Positions 45,502-57,906 of a stretch of 64,000 bases of DNA are shown here, piece by piece. Every line of letters starts with the position of its first letter. Positions within the stretch are counted from its first letter, which is position 1. A program made the position numbers and the translations under genes. The DNA comes from Apoderus coryli (Eukaryota > Arthropoda > Insecta > Coleoptera > Attelabidae). The notes under the pieces were generated by a model. That model did no database searches. It saw only the letters and a list, made by a program, of their open reading frames with translations, and was not told where the DNA came from. The DNA is taken from the NCBI GenBank assembly GCA_911728435.2, contig OU452214.1, positions 10,542,105 to 10,606,104 on the forward strand. The letters are read 5' to 3'.

Positions 45502-47438
45502 CACTGTGTCCAAGATATATAAAAGTTGGACAATTTAAGCACCTTTTAAATGGTGTTTTCAAATGTAAACTAACTTTAGCCGTTTTCGATAATTTTTGAA
45601 AAAACTGTTGTGATTTTAGTTTTTATTTATTTCTGACGTTATTTTTACAGATATAAAAAAAATAAAAGCACTTTCTCATTGTTACTTTTTGAGGAGAATA
45701 AGGTAGCGTTTAGAAATTTTCGCTAAGACGTTTCGTTTTTGAAAAACCATTTTCGAGAATTTTTGAAAAAACTGTTTTTTGCGATTTTAGTTTTTATTTA
45801 TTTCTGACATTATTTTTACAGACATAAAAGAATGGAAAGCACTTTCTCATGGCTATTTTTTGAGGAGAATAAGATAGCGTTTAGAAATTTTCACTACGAC
45901 GTTTCGTTCTTGAAAAACCATTTTCGAGAATTTTTGAAAAAACTGTTTTTTTGCGATTTTAGTTTTTATTTATTTCTGACATTATTTTTACAGATATAAA
46001 AGAATGGAAAGCACTTTCTCATGGCTATTTTTTGAGGAGAATAAGATAGCGTTTAGAAATTTTCACTAAGACGTTTCGTTCTTGAAATTGAACTGTCATA
46101 TTGTTACTTTTTGAGGAAAATAAGATAGCGTTTAAAATTTTTCACTGCGACGTTTCGTTTTTAGAAAACCATCATGAACTTTGTATTTTTTATTGTTAAA
46201 TTTAAAGCCATTTTCAAATCAAAAATAGGCGGTAATGATTTAAACAAGTTTTCAGTGTATTTAGCTGTTATTTAAAGTTATTCAAGAAAAATCGCCATAG
46301 TTTGGCACTTACGTATTCTATTCAAAAAGGCTATAGACACATAGATGGTGGTACTAGAATTTTTTTATAATATTAATAATACCTAATAATGGTTTTTATT
46401 GCTTTTTTTTTAAATCTACAAAATTTACACCAATATTTCTGTGATTTACTTCAACGCCAAGTTCTTGTACGCAAAATAGTTGATTTTTTTTATTATAAAA
46501 TTTATTTTGCCTCCTTTTCTATTATTTACGAACGCCTATGTAAACAAAATTGTTATGCTGCATGTTGTAGGTTATCTTATATCACAGCTATATATAATTA
46601 GCCAATTTTCTGTTATATTTGGAATTTTTTTTTTCGTTTTTGACTCTTTTTTACACTATTTTCGAACGCCTGTGTGAAGCAGTTCATTTATGTAATATTT
46701 TTTAGATTATATTATATTATTTATAGAAGGGTCGAGCAAGACAAAAACATTTGTAACTTTTTTAGATAAACATGGAGACATTTTTGGTGCAAATGCGTTT
46801 GAAAGAAAACGCTTTTGTTTTGTAACTTTATTTTTTGCCACAAATTCCTTTTTGCCAGGGCAAACTCTACTATGATCTTCTAGTTCTAAAAAGTATTAAT
46901 TCTTCTGTTTAATCATTTCTGTTTTTAGAATATGTTTGCCCTTTTTATTTTCAAAAATTGTTATATCTTGATTGTTGGAATATGATGATTTCATGACTGT
47001 GGAAAGTTGGGTTCGCATTCTGTATTTTTTTATATTATTAAACTTTACTTCTTCAACTTTTGAAGAGTCAATCTTGGATACATCTAGTAACCTGTTTACT
47101 TTTGTTAGTGGAGTCCAGTTTGGATCAGAAGGCCCATGCCTTTACAGCTCAATTAAAAACGGTATTCGCATCACACAATTTTAAACACAGCAATATACGC
47201 CTTTGATCTGGGCTTCTAAGCAACTGCCGATTTTTACCGAAATAATGGCATGATTTTAATGGGACAATTTTTAAAAATTTGTAATATAAGGATGCTTTAA
47301 GCTCGTCAATCGCGTACAGATTAAAATGTGGTAGGTATTGAGAGAAATGTTCCAACTTTTCTCTAATTTAACCGACATTGTAAGTCGTACCGTTTCTAAG
47401 ATTCCAATTACCATCCGATTCTTATCTTGGACACACTG
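45502..47438. mobile_element. Second satellite-bearing foldback-type element (1.9 kb)
   Basis: Tips CACTGTGTCCAAGATA (45502) and ATCTTGGACACACTG ending at 47438, flanked by TA (45500-45501, 47439-47440). The left arm repeats the inner block of the 23.9-kb element (AAATGGTGTTTTCAAATG, TAGCCGTTTTCGA) and about 3.5 plus-oriented 170-bp units (45600-46165), then the shared spacer (AAAGCCATTTTCAAATCAAA). The right part (46300-47340) has no satellite and no recognisable gene, so the two arms are very unequal. Confidence 0.8.
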
Positions 47439-47750
47439 TATATATTGTAATAATTATTTATTATTATAGTATAGACATGGAAATTGAGATACCTGTTATA
47501 ACGTAGATATTACAACTTTCTAATTCTGTGAGAAACGTTAATTTGATACTTAGTTATTATATTTATTTACCAGGGGGCATTTATAAATTTGAATAAATCG
47601 AGTTGTGTCCTTTTCGTTCATTATCGAGTTAATTTTTCGTTTGTGTGTATTTTATCGATGACCTATTATGATAAAGGACAGTTTTCCCTCCTTTGGTGTC
47701 TGTGCAGGTTCCCAATGAGTTTTGATTCAGAAAATGACGCAAAATACTCC

Positions 47751-47850
47751 GCCAGAGACATGCAATCAAGCAGAGTAAGCCTTTGCAGAATGTATACTGA
47801 TGCGGACGGTTCTGGGTTCGAATCCCAACTGTGGCAATATTTTTTTTTTT
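47751..47850 (+). ncRNA. tRNA-like sequence with B box and T-run (SINE candidate)
   Basis: GGTTCGAATCC at 47815-47825 is preceded by GGACGGTTCT and followed by CTGTGGCAATAT and a T-run. GCCAGAG at 47751-47757 can pair with CTGTGGC at 47829-47835 in 6 of 7 positions like an acceptor stem, but I cannot form convincing D and anticodon arms. Shares its 3' half with 36245-36295. More likely a tRNA-derived SINE piece than a tRNA gene. Confidence 0.4.
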
Positions 47851-49360
47851 AATTTTGACTAAAATAGTTAGTTTGGTACGTTAGTTTATTGGCAATAATG
47901 AAAATAACACAATTATATTAATAATTATTATTAAAATTCTGTTTCGTTACGCAGGTCATACATTTTTGATCATAATAAACTACCTATTTTAATATATGAA
48001 TTAAAAATTTTTTAGTTAACAAAACAAACTTTTTATGTTACTAAATTACAGCTAAATCTTTGGGATTTGTGATAATATTTGGCTAATTTAATTCTAACTT
48101 TTTAAAATCCCGTCTTCTCAATAACCTTCACCAACTTCAACATATTTTTCAATTAGCAAACCTTCCGTCTTGGATTATCGAGGTTCTGTGTAAATATTTC
48201 ACGAAAATTTTCATTTGAGCAGTATCTAATATTCTGTTTATTTTAGTTTATTGAGGTTTTATGTTTTCTAGCCTGATGATGTGTACATATTGCACGAAAC
48301 GTTGCAATAGAATTACGGAGTTTTTATTTAGTCCCAATACCCAAGAAAACTTGATAAATTAAATATTACTTTAGTCAAACTAGATTTGATCTAAATGAAT
48401 TGTTTTGTTTGTTATTTTTTTTATCGATTTATTTGATTATTATTGTTTGGCTACATACAATAATGTTTTTTTGTTTTAGTTTTTCTTGAACCCTTTTTTG
48501 TTCAATTTTAAAATTATTTTATTTTCGTTGGGTTTGTGGGGTTCGTAATTATGAGCTATTTCCTTTTATATTTTTTTCAAATATTTGTCGTCTTTTTCTT
48601 TTATACATTCTTTTATACCTATAAATACGACGTACGTTTCGCTAATTTTGCCATCTTCAGGTATTTTAAAAATATATACAGGAGACATAGACACACATAA
48701 AACATTATTGTACGTAGTTAGCATGTCTAATATTTCTTTCAACAAAATGAAAACAAAATAAAAAAAAAAAAAGTGTGTTTTTTAGCCAATTTACTCTCTC
48801 AAATTTGCCTGCGCGTTATCTTCACAAGTACGTCAACAAAGTTTTACATGATCTCATTTTCAAAACGTGTTTTAATATATTTTTCTTGTGCATTATAATG
48901 ATAAGTATTACAGTAATATAATACCTCAATTCCCTACAATTGACGTCAAGAGATAATATTTTAGAAAAATAAAAAAGCTTTTCTCATAATGGTAAACGTT
49001 GTACACGTGTTCCAAAAGAAAACGCATCATAGAGACCAACGCGACGCAAATCAAAATAATCCATAGATAGCCTACTACGTCGTGTTGGACGAGTGAATTT
49101 TAAAAAGCAACTACTTAATTGTAGGTACCTATCACTTTCCTTGGATATCAAAAAATAATAATAATAATAATAAGGTGATATTTTATTATTAAATATTGAA
49201 CGATAAATAAAAATATCAATGCCAAATATTTTTAATTATTTAAATTTTTATTATGGAATCGATAATTTGTTATTAGCCAACGAGGTGTCTTTATAAAATC
49301 TTGTGGGTACGGCATTGGAGTTGTCTGTTATGCTGGTACACCTGTCGACAACATACGTTG
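47851..49360. other. No gene recognised
   Basis: 1.5 kb of AT-rich intronic DNA. Short motifs such as GCACGAAACGTTGCAATAG (48280) and ACGTACGTTTCGCTAATTTT (48633) resemble dispersed repeats. AATAATAATAAT microsatellite at about 49152. Confidence 0.4.
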
Positions 49361-49790
49361 ACATTATCGGTCATTTTGGATTTTGTTTGCATTAAATAAA
49401 ATTTGTTTGAAATTGACTGTCTTTATTTGTGTTTTTGCACGCAATTTGGGTTTACCAGTAAGAGTTGACAATATTGGGTTTTCGGTAAACTCGAATTGCA
49501 GGGGAAATAATTTATTTTCAATGTAATAGTTTTTTAAAAAATGTCTATATTTGCGAGTTCTTCTTGAAAATAGTTATTATTCCGTCCAGGCTACTTTTTG
49601 GATGTTTGGTAGTCTCTAATTGTAACATTATCGGTCATTTTGGATTTTTAGTTTTAAATAAAATTTGTCTTTAATTGCGTTATTGCACGCAACTTGGGTG
49701 TACCAGTAAGAGTTGAAAATATTGAGTTTTCGGTAAACTCGAATTGGAGGGGAATTATTTTATTGTCAATGCAAATAAGTGTTTTTTAAA
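49361..49790 (+). repeat. Tandem duplication of ~264 bp
   Basis: ACATTATCGGTCATTTTGGA starts copies at 49361 and 49625. Both contain TTGCACGCAA, TACCAGTAAGAGTTGA and TTTCGGTAAACTCGAATTG, at about 85% identity. The second copy leads straight into the 142-bp array. Confidence 0.75.
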
Positions 49791-52460
49791 AAATGATTTT
49801 CTTTTTGTCATTAGATTTTGGCATAGAAAAGACTGCGAGATAAAACTGAGACTCATTGGGCGTAGGCGAAGGGTATAAAAAGAGGGTCAAAACTTAAAAA
49901 AATTCATATTTACTAAACTAAATGGAAAAATAACGTGATTTTCTTTTTGTCAATAGATTTTGGCATAGAAAAGACTGCGAGGTAAAATTGAGACTCATTG
50001 GGCGTAGGCGAAAAGTATAAAAAAAGGGTCAAAACTTACCAAAATTCATAGGTACTAAAATAAATTGAAAAATAACGTGATTTTCTTTTTGTAAATAGAT
50101 TTTGGCATAGAAAAGACTGCGAGGTAAAATTGAGACTCATTGGGCGTAGGCGAAGGGTATAAAGAAAGGGTCAAAACTTAAAAAAATTCATATTTACTAA
50201 AATAAATGGAAAAATAACGTGATTTTCTTTTTGTCAATAGATTTTGGCATAGAAAAGACTGCGAGGTAAAATTGAGACTCATTGGGCGTAGGCGAAAAGT
50301 ATAAAAAAAGGGTCAAAACTTACCAAAATTCATAGGTACTAAAATAAATTGAAAAATAACGTGATTTTCTTTTTGTAAATAGATTTTGGCATAGAAAAGA
50401 CTGCGAGGTAAAATTGAGACTCATTGGGCGTAGGCGAAGGGTATAAAGAAAGGGTCAAAACTTAAAAAAATTCATATTTACTAAAATAAATGGAAAAATA
50501 ACGTGATTTTCTTTTTGTCAATAGATTTTGGCATAGAAAAGACTGCGAGGTAAAATTGAGACTCATTGGGCGTAGGCGAAAAGTATAAAAAAAGGGTCAA
50601 AACTTACCAAAATTCATAGGTACTAAAATAAATGGAAAAATAACGTGATTTTCTTTTTGTAAATAGATTTTGGCATAGAAAAGACTGCGAGGTAAAATTG
50701 AGACTCATTGGGCGTAGGCGAAGGGTATAAAGAAAGGGTCAAAACTTAAAAAAATTCATATTTACTAAAATAAATGGAAAAATAACGTGATTTTCTTTTT
50801 GTCAATAGATTTTGGCATAGAAAAGACTGCGAGGTAAAATTGAGACTCATTGGGCGTAGGCGAAAAGTATAAAAAAAGGGTCAAAACTTACCAAAATTCA
50901 TAGGTACTAAAATAAATGGAAAAATAACGTGATTTTCTTTTTGTAAATAGATTTTGGCATAGAAAAGACTGCGAGGTAAAATTGAGACTCATTGGGCGTA
51001 GGCGAAGGGTATAAAGAAAGGGTCAAAACTTAAAAAAATTCATATTTACTAAAATAAATGGAAAAATAACGTGATTTTCTTTTTGTCAATAGATTTTGGC
51101 ATAGAAAAGACTGCAAGGTAAAATTGAGACTCATTGGGCGTAGCCGAAGGGCATAAAGAAAGGGTCAAAACTTAAAAAAATTCATATTTACTAAACTAAA
51201 TGGAAAAATAACGTGATTTTCTTTTTGTCAATAGATTTTGGCATAGAAAAGACTGCCAGGTAAAATTGAGACTCATTGGGCGTAGGCGAAAAGTATAAAA
51301 AAAGGGTCAAAACTTACAAAAATTCATAGGTACTAAACTAAATGGAAAAATAACGTGATTTTCTTTTTGCCAATAGATTTTGGCATAGAAAAGACTGCGA
51401 GATAAAATTGAGAATCATTGGGCGTAGGCGAAGGGTATAAAAAGAGGGTCAAAACTTAAAAAAAATCATATTTACTAAAATAAATGGAAAAATAACGTGA
51501 TTTTCTTTTTGTCAATAGATTTTGGCATAGAAAAGACTGCGAGATAAAACTGAGACTCACGGGCGTAGGCGAAAGGTATAAAAAGAGGGTCAAAACTTAA
51601 AAAAAATCATATTTACTAAAATAAATGGAAAAATAACGTGATTTTCTTTTTGTCAATAGATTTTGGCATAGAAAAGACTGCGAGATAAAACTGAGACTCA
51701 TTGGGCGTAGGCGAAGGGTATAAAAAGAGGGTCAAAATTTAAAAAAAAATCATATTTACTAAACTAAATGGAAAAATAACGTGATTTTCTTTTTGTCAAT
51801 AGATTTTGGCCGAGAAAAGACTGCGAGATAAAATTGAGACTCATTGGGTGTAGGCGAAAGGTATAAAAAGAAGGTCAAAACTTAAAAAAATTCATATTTA
51901 CTAAACTAAATGGAAAAATAACGCGATTTTCATTTTGTCAATAGATTTTGGCATAGAAAAGACTGCGAGATAAAACTGAGTCTCATTGGGCGTAGGCGAA
52001 GGGTATAAAAAGAGGGTCAAAATTTAAAAAAAATCATATTTACTAAACTAAATGGAAAAATAACGTGATTTTCTTTTTGTCAATAGATTTTAGCATAGAA
52101 AAAACTGCGAGATAAAATTGAGACTCATTGGGCGTAGGCGAAGGGTATAAAAATAGGGTCAAATCTTAAAAAAAATCATATTTACTAAAATAAATGAAAA
52201 AATAACGTGATTTTCTTTTTGTCAATAGATTTTGGCATAGAAAAGACTGCGAGATAAAATTGAGACTCATTGGGCGTAGACGAAAGGTATACAAAGAGGG
52301 TCAAAACTTAAAAAAAAATCATATTTACTAAAATAAATGGAAAAACAACGTGATTTTCATTTTGTCAATAGATTTTGGCATAGAAAAGACTGCGAGATAA
52401 AACTGAGACTCATTGGGCGTAGGCGAAGGGTATAAAAAGAGGGTCAAAACTTAAAATTCA
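49791..52460 (+). repeat. 142-bp satellite array with dimeric (284-bp) higher-order repeats
   Basis: About 19 units starting CGTGATTTTCTTTTTGTC; starts at 49934, 50076, 50218, 50360 and 50502 give an exact 142-bp period. Each unit has TAGATTTTGGCATAGAAAAG, CTCATTGGGCGTAGGCGAA and AGGGTCAAAACTTA. From about 49930 to 51060 two variants alternate (GTCAATAG with GAAGGGTATAAAGAAAG, against GTAAATAG with GAAAAGTATAAAAAAAG and CATAGGTACT), giving 284-bp dimers. After 51060 units are monomeric and more diverged. No coding potential. Confidence 0.93.
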
Positions 52461-53157
52461 TATTTATTGAACTAAAATTAAGGAAATTAGGCAATATTTG
52501 ATTTGCCAAAAGATCTTGGCCTAAAAAAGAGTGCGATGAACAAATAATATGTACAGGGCGTCCGTGAATAATTTGAGAAAGGGACCAAAATCTTTGAATA
52601 TATACAGATAAAGTTAAATCACTGTCAAAAAATGTGACGTTAATAATTTACAGTATAGGATTTAGCTCGAAAGATATCCAATATAATTCTAATATGCATA
52701 GGCTGTCCATAAAGGGTTAAAAAGGGCCAAATTATAAACTGGTGACACACTTTTTAATGTAGAAGTGTTAGTTTGATACATAACTTGCTCGCAGCAATAA
52801 AAAACTGGTGCCCTTGAGGCACGAACACCTCTCCATACTGAAATGTACTGTATATGTATAATATAATTTGAAAAATGGGCAAAAGTTTACTTCTTTTATA
52901 AGTAGCGATTAAAAATCTTTTCAAACTCTCCCCGTAGAGTAAGTAGACTATACATATTTGATGAATGACATGTTTCCATAATATGTGTGATAACTAACTA
53001 TAGTCTGTATCTATCTAGTGCAATTTCAACATTGTGTGTGAATAAGTAGGTACATGAATGATGAATTGTAGGCATGTGACGTCACCATCATCAAGTTCCG
53101 GTCTATGCGTTGGTGTTTGTGTATAATTTTCAGAGAGAACGTGTTTACTATTAGATA
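52461..53157. other. No gene recognised
   Basis: AT-rich intronic DNA after the satellite. The first ~100 bp still show decayed satellite words (TTGCCAAAAGATCTTGGCC). No ORF supported. Confidence 0.4.
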
Positions 53158-53644
53158 CAGGGTGAGTTATTAGTGCGTCGAAGTTCGATATTACCTCAAA
53201 GACCAAAAATTTAACGCAAAAATAAGCAGTCAGTGTGTAGGCAGTCATAAAGTACGGGCATAGCTTTTTGATAGTTATCAGCTTTTAGAAAAAGATAATT
53301 GTTAGTATATAGTGCAAAACCTGTATACAGGGTGAGTCCAAACTCAAATTTGCGTTTTACTCGAATTTTCCAAATGAGACACCCTGTATATAATATCAAA
53401 AACTGAAAGGAAAATTAATATCAAGTCTAAACCAATGAAATTGTGGAATAATACGTAAATAGGACTTTCCATTTAAAAAAAACGTAAGTTTGGTTCACCC
53501 TGATGAGATGAGCCACCCTATACAAATAACAATAATTTTAAAATACGTACTTTATGACTGCCTACACACTGGCTGCTTAGTTTTGCGTGAAATTTTTAGT
53601 CTTTGAGGTAATATCGAACTTCGACGCACTAATAACTCACCCTG
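53158..53644. mobile_element. MITE with ~95-bp inverted repeats and a nested 59-bp mini-element
   Basis: The outer element has tips CAGGGTGAGTTATTAGTGCG and its complement ending at 53644, flanked by TA (53156-53157, 53645-53646). Arms extend about 95 bp (to CAGTCATAAAGTACG). Inside, 53328-53386 has its own tips CAGGGTGAG / GACACCCTG with TA borders, so it looks like a second, smaller insertion of a related tip family. Confidence 0.75.
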
Positions 53645-53909
53645 TATATTACTTACCAAAAATACTTCTTCAATCTCCTCAAATATATTGCGACAACTAA
53701 AAATAATAAAATATTAAGCCGGGATAATAAAAATGGTAATACGCACAGAGTGCATATTGTGGCACATTTAAAATACTCATTGTGATTAAGTAACTACTTG
53801 ATCACACTGGTTGAAATTTTAAACGTAATTTCCTCGAGAACTAGGGAGTTAAATTTCATGTTATTGCTGTAAAAAGCATCGTCTAATCACATGTTTCGGC
53901 CTTAGTAAG

Positions 53910-54080
53910 GTAATTGATAATGGATTATTAATGTGGGGTTATCGTGTTTTAATTCCGGAAAAATATAAAGAGCACTTACTAAATGAAATTCATGGAGCTC
54001 ACAACGGAATGGTTCGCATGAAATCTTTGGCAAGGCAATATTTTTGGTGGCCAAATTTACACCATGACATAGAACTGTAA
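53910..54080 (+). pseudogene. Ty3/Gypsy-type pol fragment (integrase zinc-binding domain)
   Basis: About 56 codons encode LLMWGYRVLIPEKYKEHLL, NEIHGAHNGMVRM and LARQYFWWPNLHHDIE, the histidine pair and WWP motif at the start of Ty3/Gypsy integrases. A stop follows at 54078 before the cysteine pair. No flanking pol domains are visible, so it is an isolated remnant of an LTR retrotransposon. Confidence 0.8.
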
Positions 54081-54086
54081 GTGAAA

Positions 54087-55303
54087 AAGAAGGCCTAAAA
54101 AAACGTCGCATTATTCTTCATCATGCCAAGCGAAACTTTCAAAATTTCATGACTTCAAGAAGTGATCGAAGCATTTCAGATACAACCTTAGAGTGGAGAA
54201 AATGTTTTGGGCAAAAGCAGGATTTTGTAAAAACATTGGAAGCTATAACCTCAGTATTAATAGGGATCGCTTCAAATTCAATTTAATGGCGCATTGTAGA
54301 TTTTACATTATTATTGTTCAAACATTTAAAATACGTTTTAGTTAGTTGAATAATTGGTATCATGATTGTGTGATTACGAAACGCATTATTAGAATGATAA
54401 TTTATGTATGACAAGCCTATATATTATGTATAAATTTTTATATTATGTATCTAGACGTATTCACGTGGACTATAGGTAAAAACGTGTTTTACAACGTTTA
54501 TTTTTCTCTTTTATTAATAATTAAGGATAATTATTGTTAAATCAAGTTGGTAACAGGTGTATTTTGAACTAATAATAAATTCACAAGTGCGAATTATAGT
54601 TGCACAGAGTTAAATATTTACCTTTAAACATATTTTCCTATGTTCTGTTTTGCCTTAATAAAACACCTTTTGATACTTATTCTTGTATCATATTTATTCA
54701 TCTAGTGTACAGACCATCATCATACTTTATTTCATGCTAGGTGTCACTGTAGCCCTATTATTTCCGCCCCATACCGTGGTTCTGTGTTCCTGAAACATGC
54801 CAAGTTTCTTGAGAGTGTTAAAATGTTAATATTGTAAATAAATATAGGAATATTATTCCAAATTGACTTTAAGGATTTTAATTCAAAATTATTAGATATT
54901 ACCATTAACTGTCTGTGAGACACAAAATTTTATTATTTTCTTTTATTTATTTTTTGTTTGTTTGACCATTTCAATATAGGACTCAAATGATTTTATAAGC
55001 CTAGTTGTTTTATTCTCAGAGCCGATCCCCGTGAATAGGTTCTTGCTTTTCCGGAATTCGACCGATGCGAAGATAAAGCAAGTGGCGCCAGGCAAAAGAA
55101 CACTTTTTAATTTGGATTAAAGGTAATCGTATATCGACCCTCCCTTTTTCCTCCACTGTTTCAAAGCTAGTCCGAAGGCCACCGCCGCCTCAGACTAATT
55201 CATCAATAAGTGTAGCGAGCCTCTTTTATTAAAAATTTATACGTCACATTTGGCTTGGCATGATGAAGAATACTGCGACGTTTTTTTTTTTAGGCCTTCT
55301 TTG
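54087..55303. repeat. Inverted pair of ~45-bp blocks enclosing 1.1 kb
   Basis: AGAAGGCCTAAAAAAACGTC with TTCTTCATCATGCCAAGC at 54091-54135 recurs inverted at 55250-55303. It may be a non-autonomous element inserted beside the Gypsy fragment. Inside, AATAAA (54657) and TGGCGCCAGGCAAAAG (about 55082), which resembles a retroelement primer-binding site, hint instead at a leftover LTR. I cannot decide. Confidence 0.4.
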
Positions 55304-56215
55304 GAATCGTAATAAATTATAATTATATCTCAAAATCTAATCAGCTCCTTGCAATGTCTAATAGTCAAATATGGCATTTGTGAGGAGACAAAGGCGACGC
55401 ATGGACATAGTCTAATAAATAATATAATAGTCCCCGCACTGTAAGTAAATCCTTCGTTATATTGCGATCTAAAGCATGCCGCCGATTTTACGACTTGTAG
55501 GGCCAGCACAAATAAACTCTACGAATTGTTCCTGCAGTGAAAATTTACAGGAAAAATAGCAAAATCACATTTGTGTTAGTCGGATTGAAGATTGAACATT
55601 TTTTCATTTGAAGTTTTAAACGAGAAAGAATGTCAAATGAAAAAATGACCTGAATTATTGATTGATGTGTGGATACCTTGTTGAAATCGCTACCTGTTTC
55701 CAAGCGTCAAACCGATTTGAACAATTCTGAGGAATATTTGTACCAAGAGCGTGTTGAGACAGAAAATCAGGTTTATTTAATTGTTTGCACAAAATTTCAT
55801 GGTCACGTAATTTTCGTCGTGATAATGCAAAAACATTATTATAAAAACGATGTCATTTTGTTTGGTATATAAATTTAAAAATTTGCGTTCAAGGTCATTT
55901 TGCTTATTTTATTTTTTCATTGTTAGATTATAGGTATGTACAGGATAGGTTTGTTGTTAATAAATTAAAATAGTAAGTGCTTATGATTATTGCTATTATT
56001 GTTATTAATAATTATTTAAATGATGCAAAGTTCTAACTACCTACGAAGGGGGCAGAGCGTTATTGTTATTAATTAATAGAATATGGAGTGGGACAAAAGC
56101 ACGTACGAAGGGGCATCGTTAATTCCACGTAAACCTGCAACCCTAGTAAATTTCCCTGATTGATTTGTTTGTACCTACCTTTGTAATTTCTTCCCATTGA
56201 GTTCCTTTTTTATTT
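55304..56215. other. No gene recognised
   Basis: AT-rich intronic DNA. The ORF at 55669-55872 shows no known domain and may be a transposon scrap. Nothing else supportable. Confidence 0.4.
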
Positions 56216-57814
56216 TTGGTAACAAATACACTCACCGACATTATTAAAATTATTAAACTCAAAGCAAAATTCTTTAAAAAATACAAAATCACTAGAGACA
56301 ATAAAGTTCTAATTCAATTTAAAAATTTGAGACGTTTGTGTAAGGAAGAGCAGAAGGTTTCGTTTAGTGAGTATATCTCTAGAGTGCAGAGTTCTCTCAA
56401 TGACGATCCTCGGAGTTTTTGGTCTTTCTTCCATAACAAAACTGGAACCTCGCGTATCCCAGCCACTATGTGGAAGGACGATCAATCTTATTCTGATTCT
56501 CAAGCCATTGTCGACTCGTTTGCTACCTTCTTCCATAGTGTTTTTCTTAAATCATCTAGTTATCTTGCGCCGAATGTTCCTGGATGCTCTAATACTGTCA
56601 ACAGACATATTTGCAGCTTCTAAACGCCTTAAAAATAAATTTACCTCTGGATATGATAATATTCCCTCTTTTTCTGTCCGAGATTGCATTTCTGTCTTAG
56701 CTACTTGCATGATCGGAAACAATATGTCTTTTACAACGGCTTTAAATCTTGTTTTTACTCGGCCACGTCAGGAGTACCCCAGGGTTCTAACTTAGGTCCA
56801 TTGTTGTTCCTTCTTTTTATCAATGACCTGGACCCATGTTTACTTCAGCGTACTCTATTTTTCGCAGATGACTTAAAAATCTTCGCCTCCATAGATTCAG
56901 TAGCAGATTGCATAAACCTGCAGCATAATCTGTGTGCTCTATAAAGGTGGTGCGACAGTAACAAATTATCTCTTAACATTCGCGTAAATGTCTGAGTTTT
57001 ACACGTAAAACAACGTTTATTGACTATCCGTATGCAATCTCCACAAATAAACTTGACCGATGTCGGGTATTCACGGATCTTGGTGTTACCTTCGATCAGA
57101 GGTTCCAGTTTTTGGAAAGAATGGTTGGTGAGGCATCTCGCATGTATGGCTTTATAATGCGTAACTGCAAATGCTTCAATAATACCTCTGCCCTTATCAC
57201 CTTGTTCAATGCCTATGTGAGGTCAAAATTGGAGTATTCTTCTGGTATCCTCAGTATAATATTCATAAACTACAGGTCGAGCAAATTCAACGTAGATTTT
57301 TGAAATATTTAGTTTTTAGAACCGATGGTGCTTATCCAGTAAGAGGTTTCGATCATGAATTGTTACTATCACGTTTCGACGTTCAGAGTCTGGAGTACCG
57401 AAGAATTCAGAGCTCATTAACCATCTTATATAAATTGCTTAGAGAAAAAATCGACTGCTCTTTTCTGCTATCTTGCTTGAATTTGTTAGTTCCTAGGTTA
57501 AATACCAGATCCAATTTAACATTTCACTTACACAGAGCTAGGACCAATGTACTGTTAAGATCGCCTGTTCATGTCATGTGTTCTAATTTTAATAGAGTTT
57601 CTGATAGGTGTGACATTTTTACAACTACAGTCAATCACTTGAAAATGGTAGCTGCAGAGACATTTGTGGTTTAGGTGTGTGTATGTGTGCGGAATTATTT
57701 AGGATTTATAAATTAGTATTTTAGTTTATTTAAGCATTGAATTTTTGAGTTTGTAATATTGTCCTTTAAATGGGAAACTGTTGGGCAATAAACGCTTTAT
57801 TTATTTATTTATTA
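56216..57814 (+). mobile_element. Jockey-like retrotransposon remnant
   Basis: Plus-strand pieces: the linker before RT (56219-56620, NKTGTSRIPATMWKDD), a frameshift, then a jump across the deleted RT fingers and palm to TSGVPQGSNLGPLLFLLFIN and LFFADDLKIFAS (56770-56900), then C-terminal parts (57112-57674, SALITLFNAYVRSKLEYSS). The tail ends after GGCAATAAACGC with TTTA repeats at 57795-57814. The catalytic FADD is present but about 100 residues before it are gone. It ends ~90 bp before the third Gef26 exon. Confidence 0.8.
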
Positions 57815-57906
57815 ATGAATTGGTTAATGAGTTTGTCGGGCTACCACTAATGATTATTATGCCTATTAAGTTTCATTTGTCGCTAATTTGAATTTTTATT
57901 TTACAG

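Noticed and set aside
46972..47184. 70-codon ORF in the second foldback element as a transposase
   Set aside because: No helix-turn-helix or DDE/D motif, and no similarity to known transposases that I can recognise.
47751..47835. Functional tRNA with long variable arm
   Set aside because: Only the T arm and a 6/7 acceptor-like pairing can be formed; D and anticodon arms and A box do not fit.
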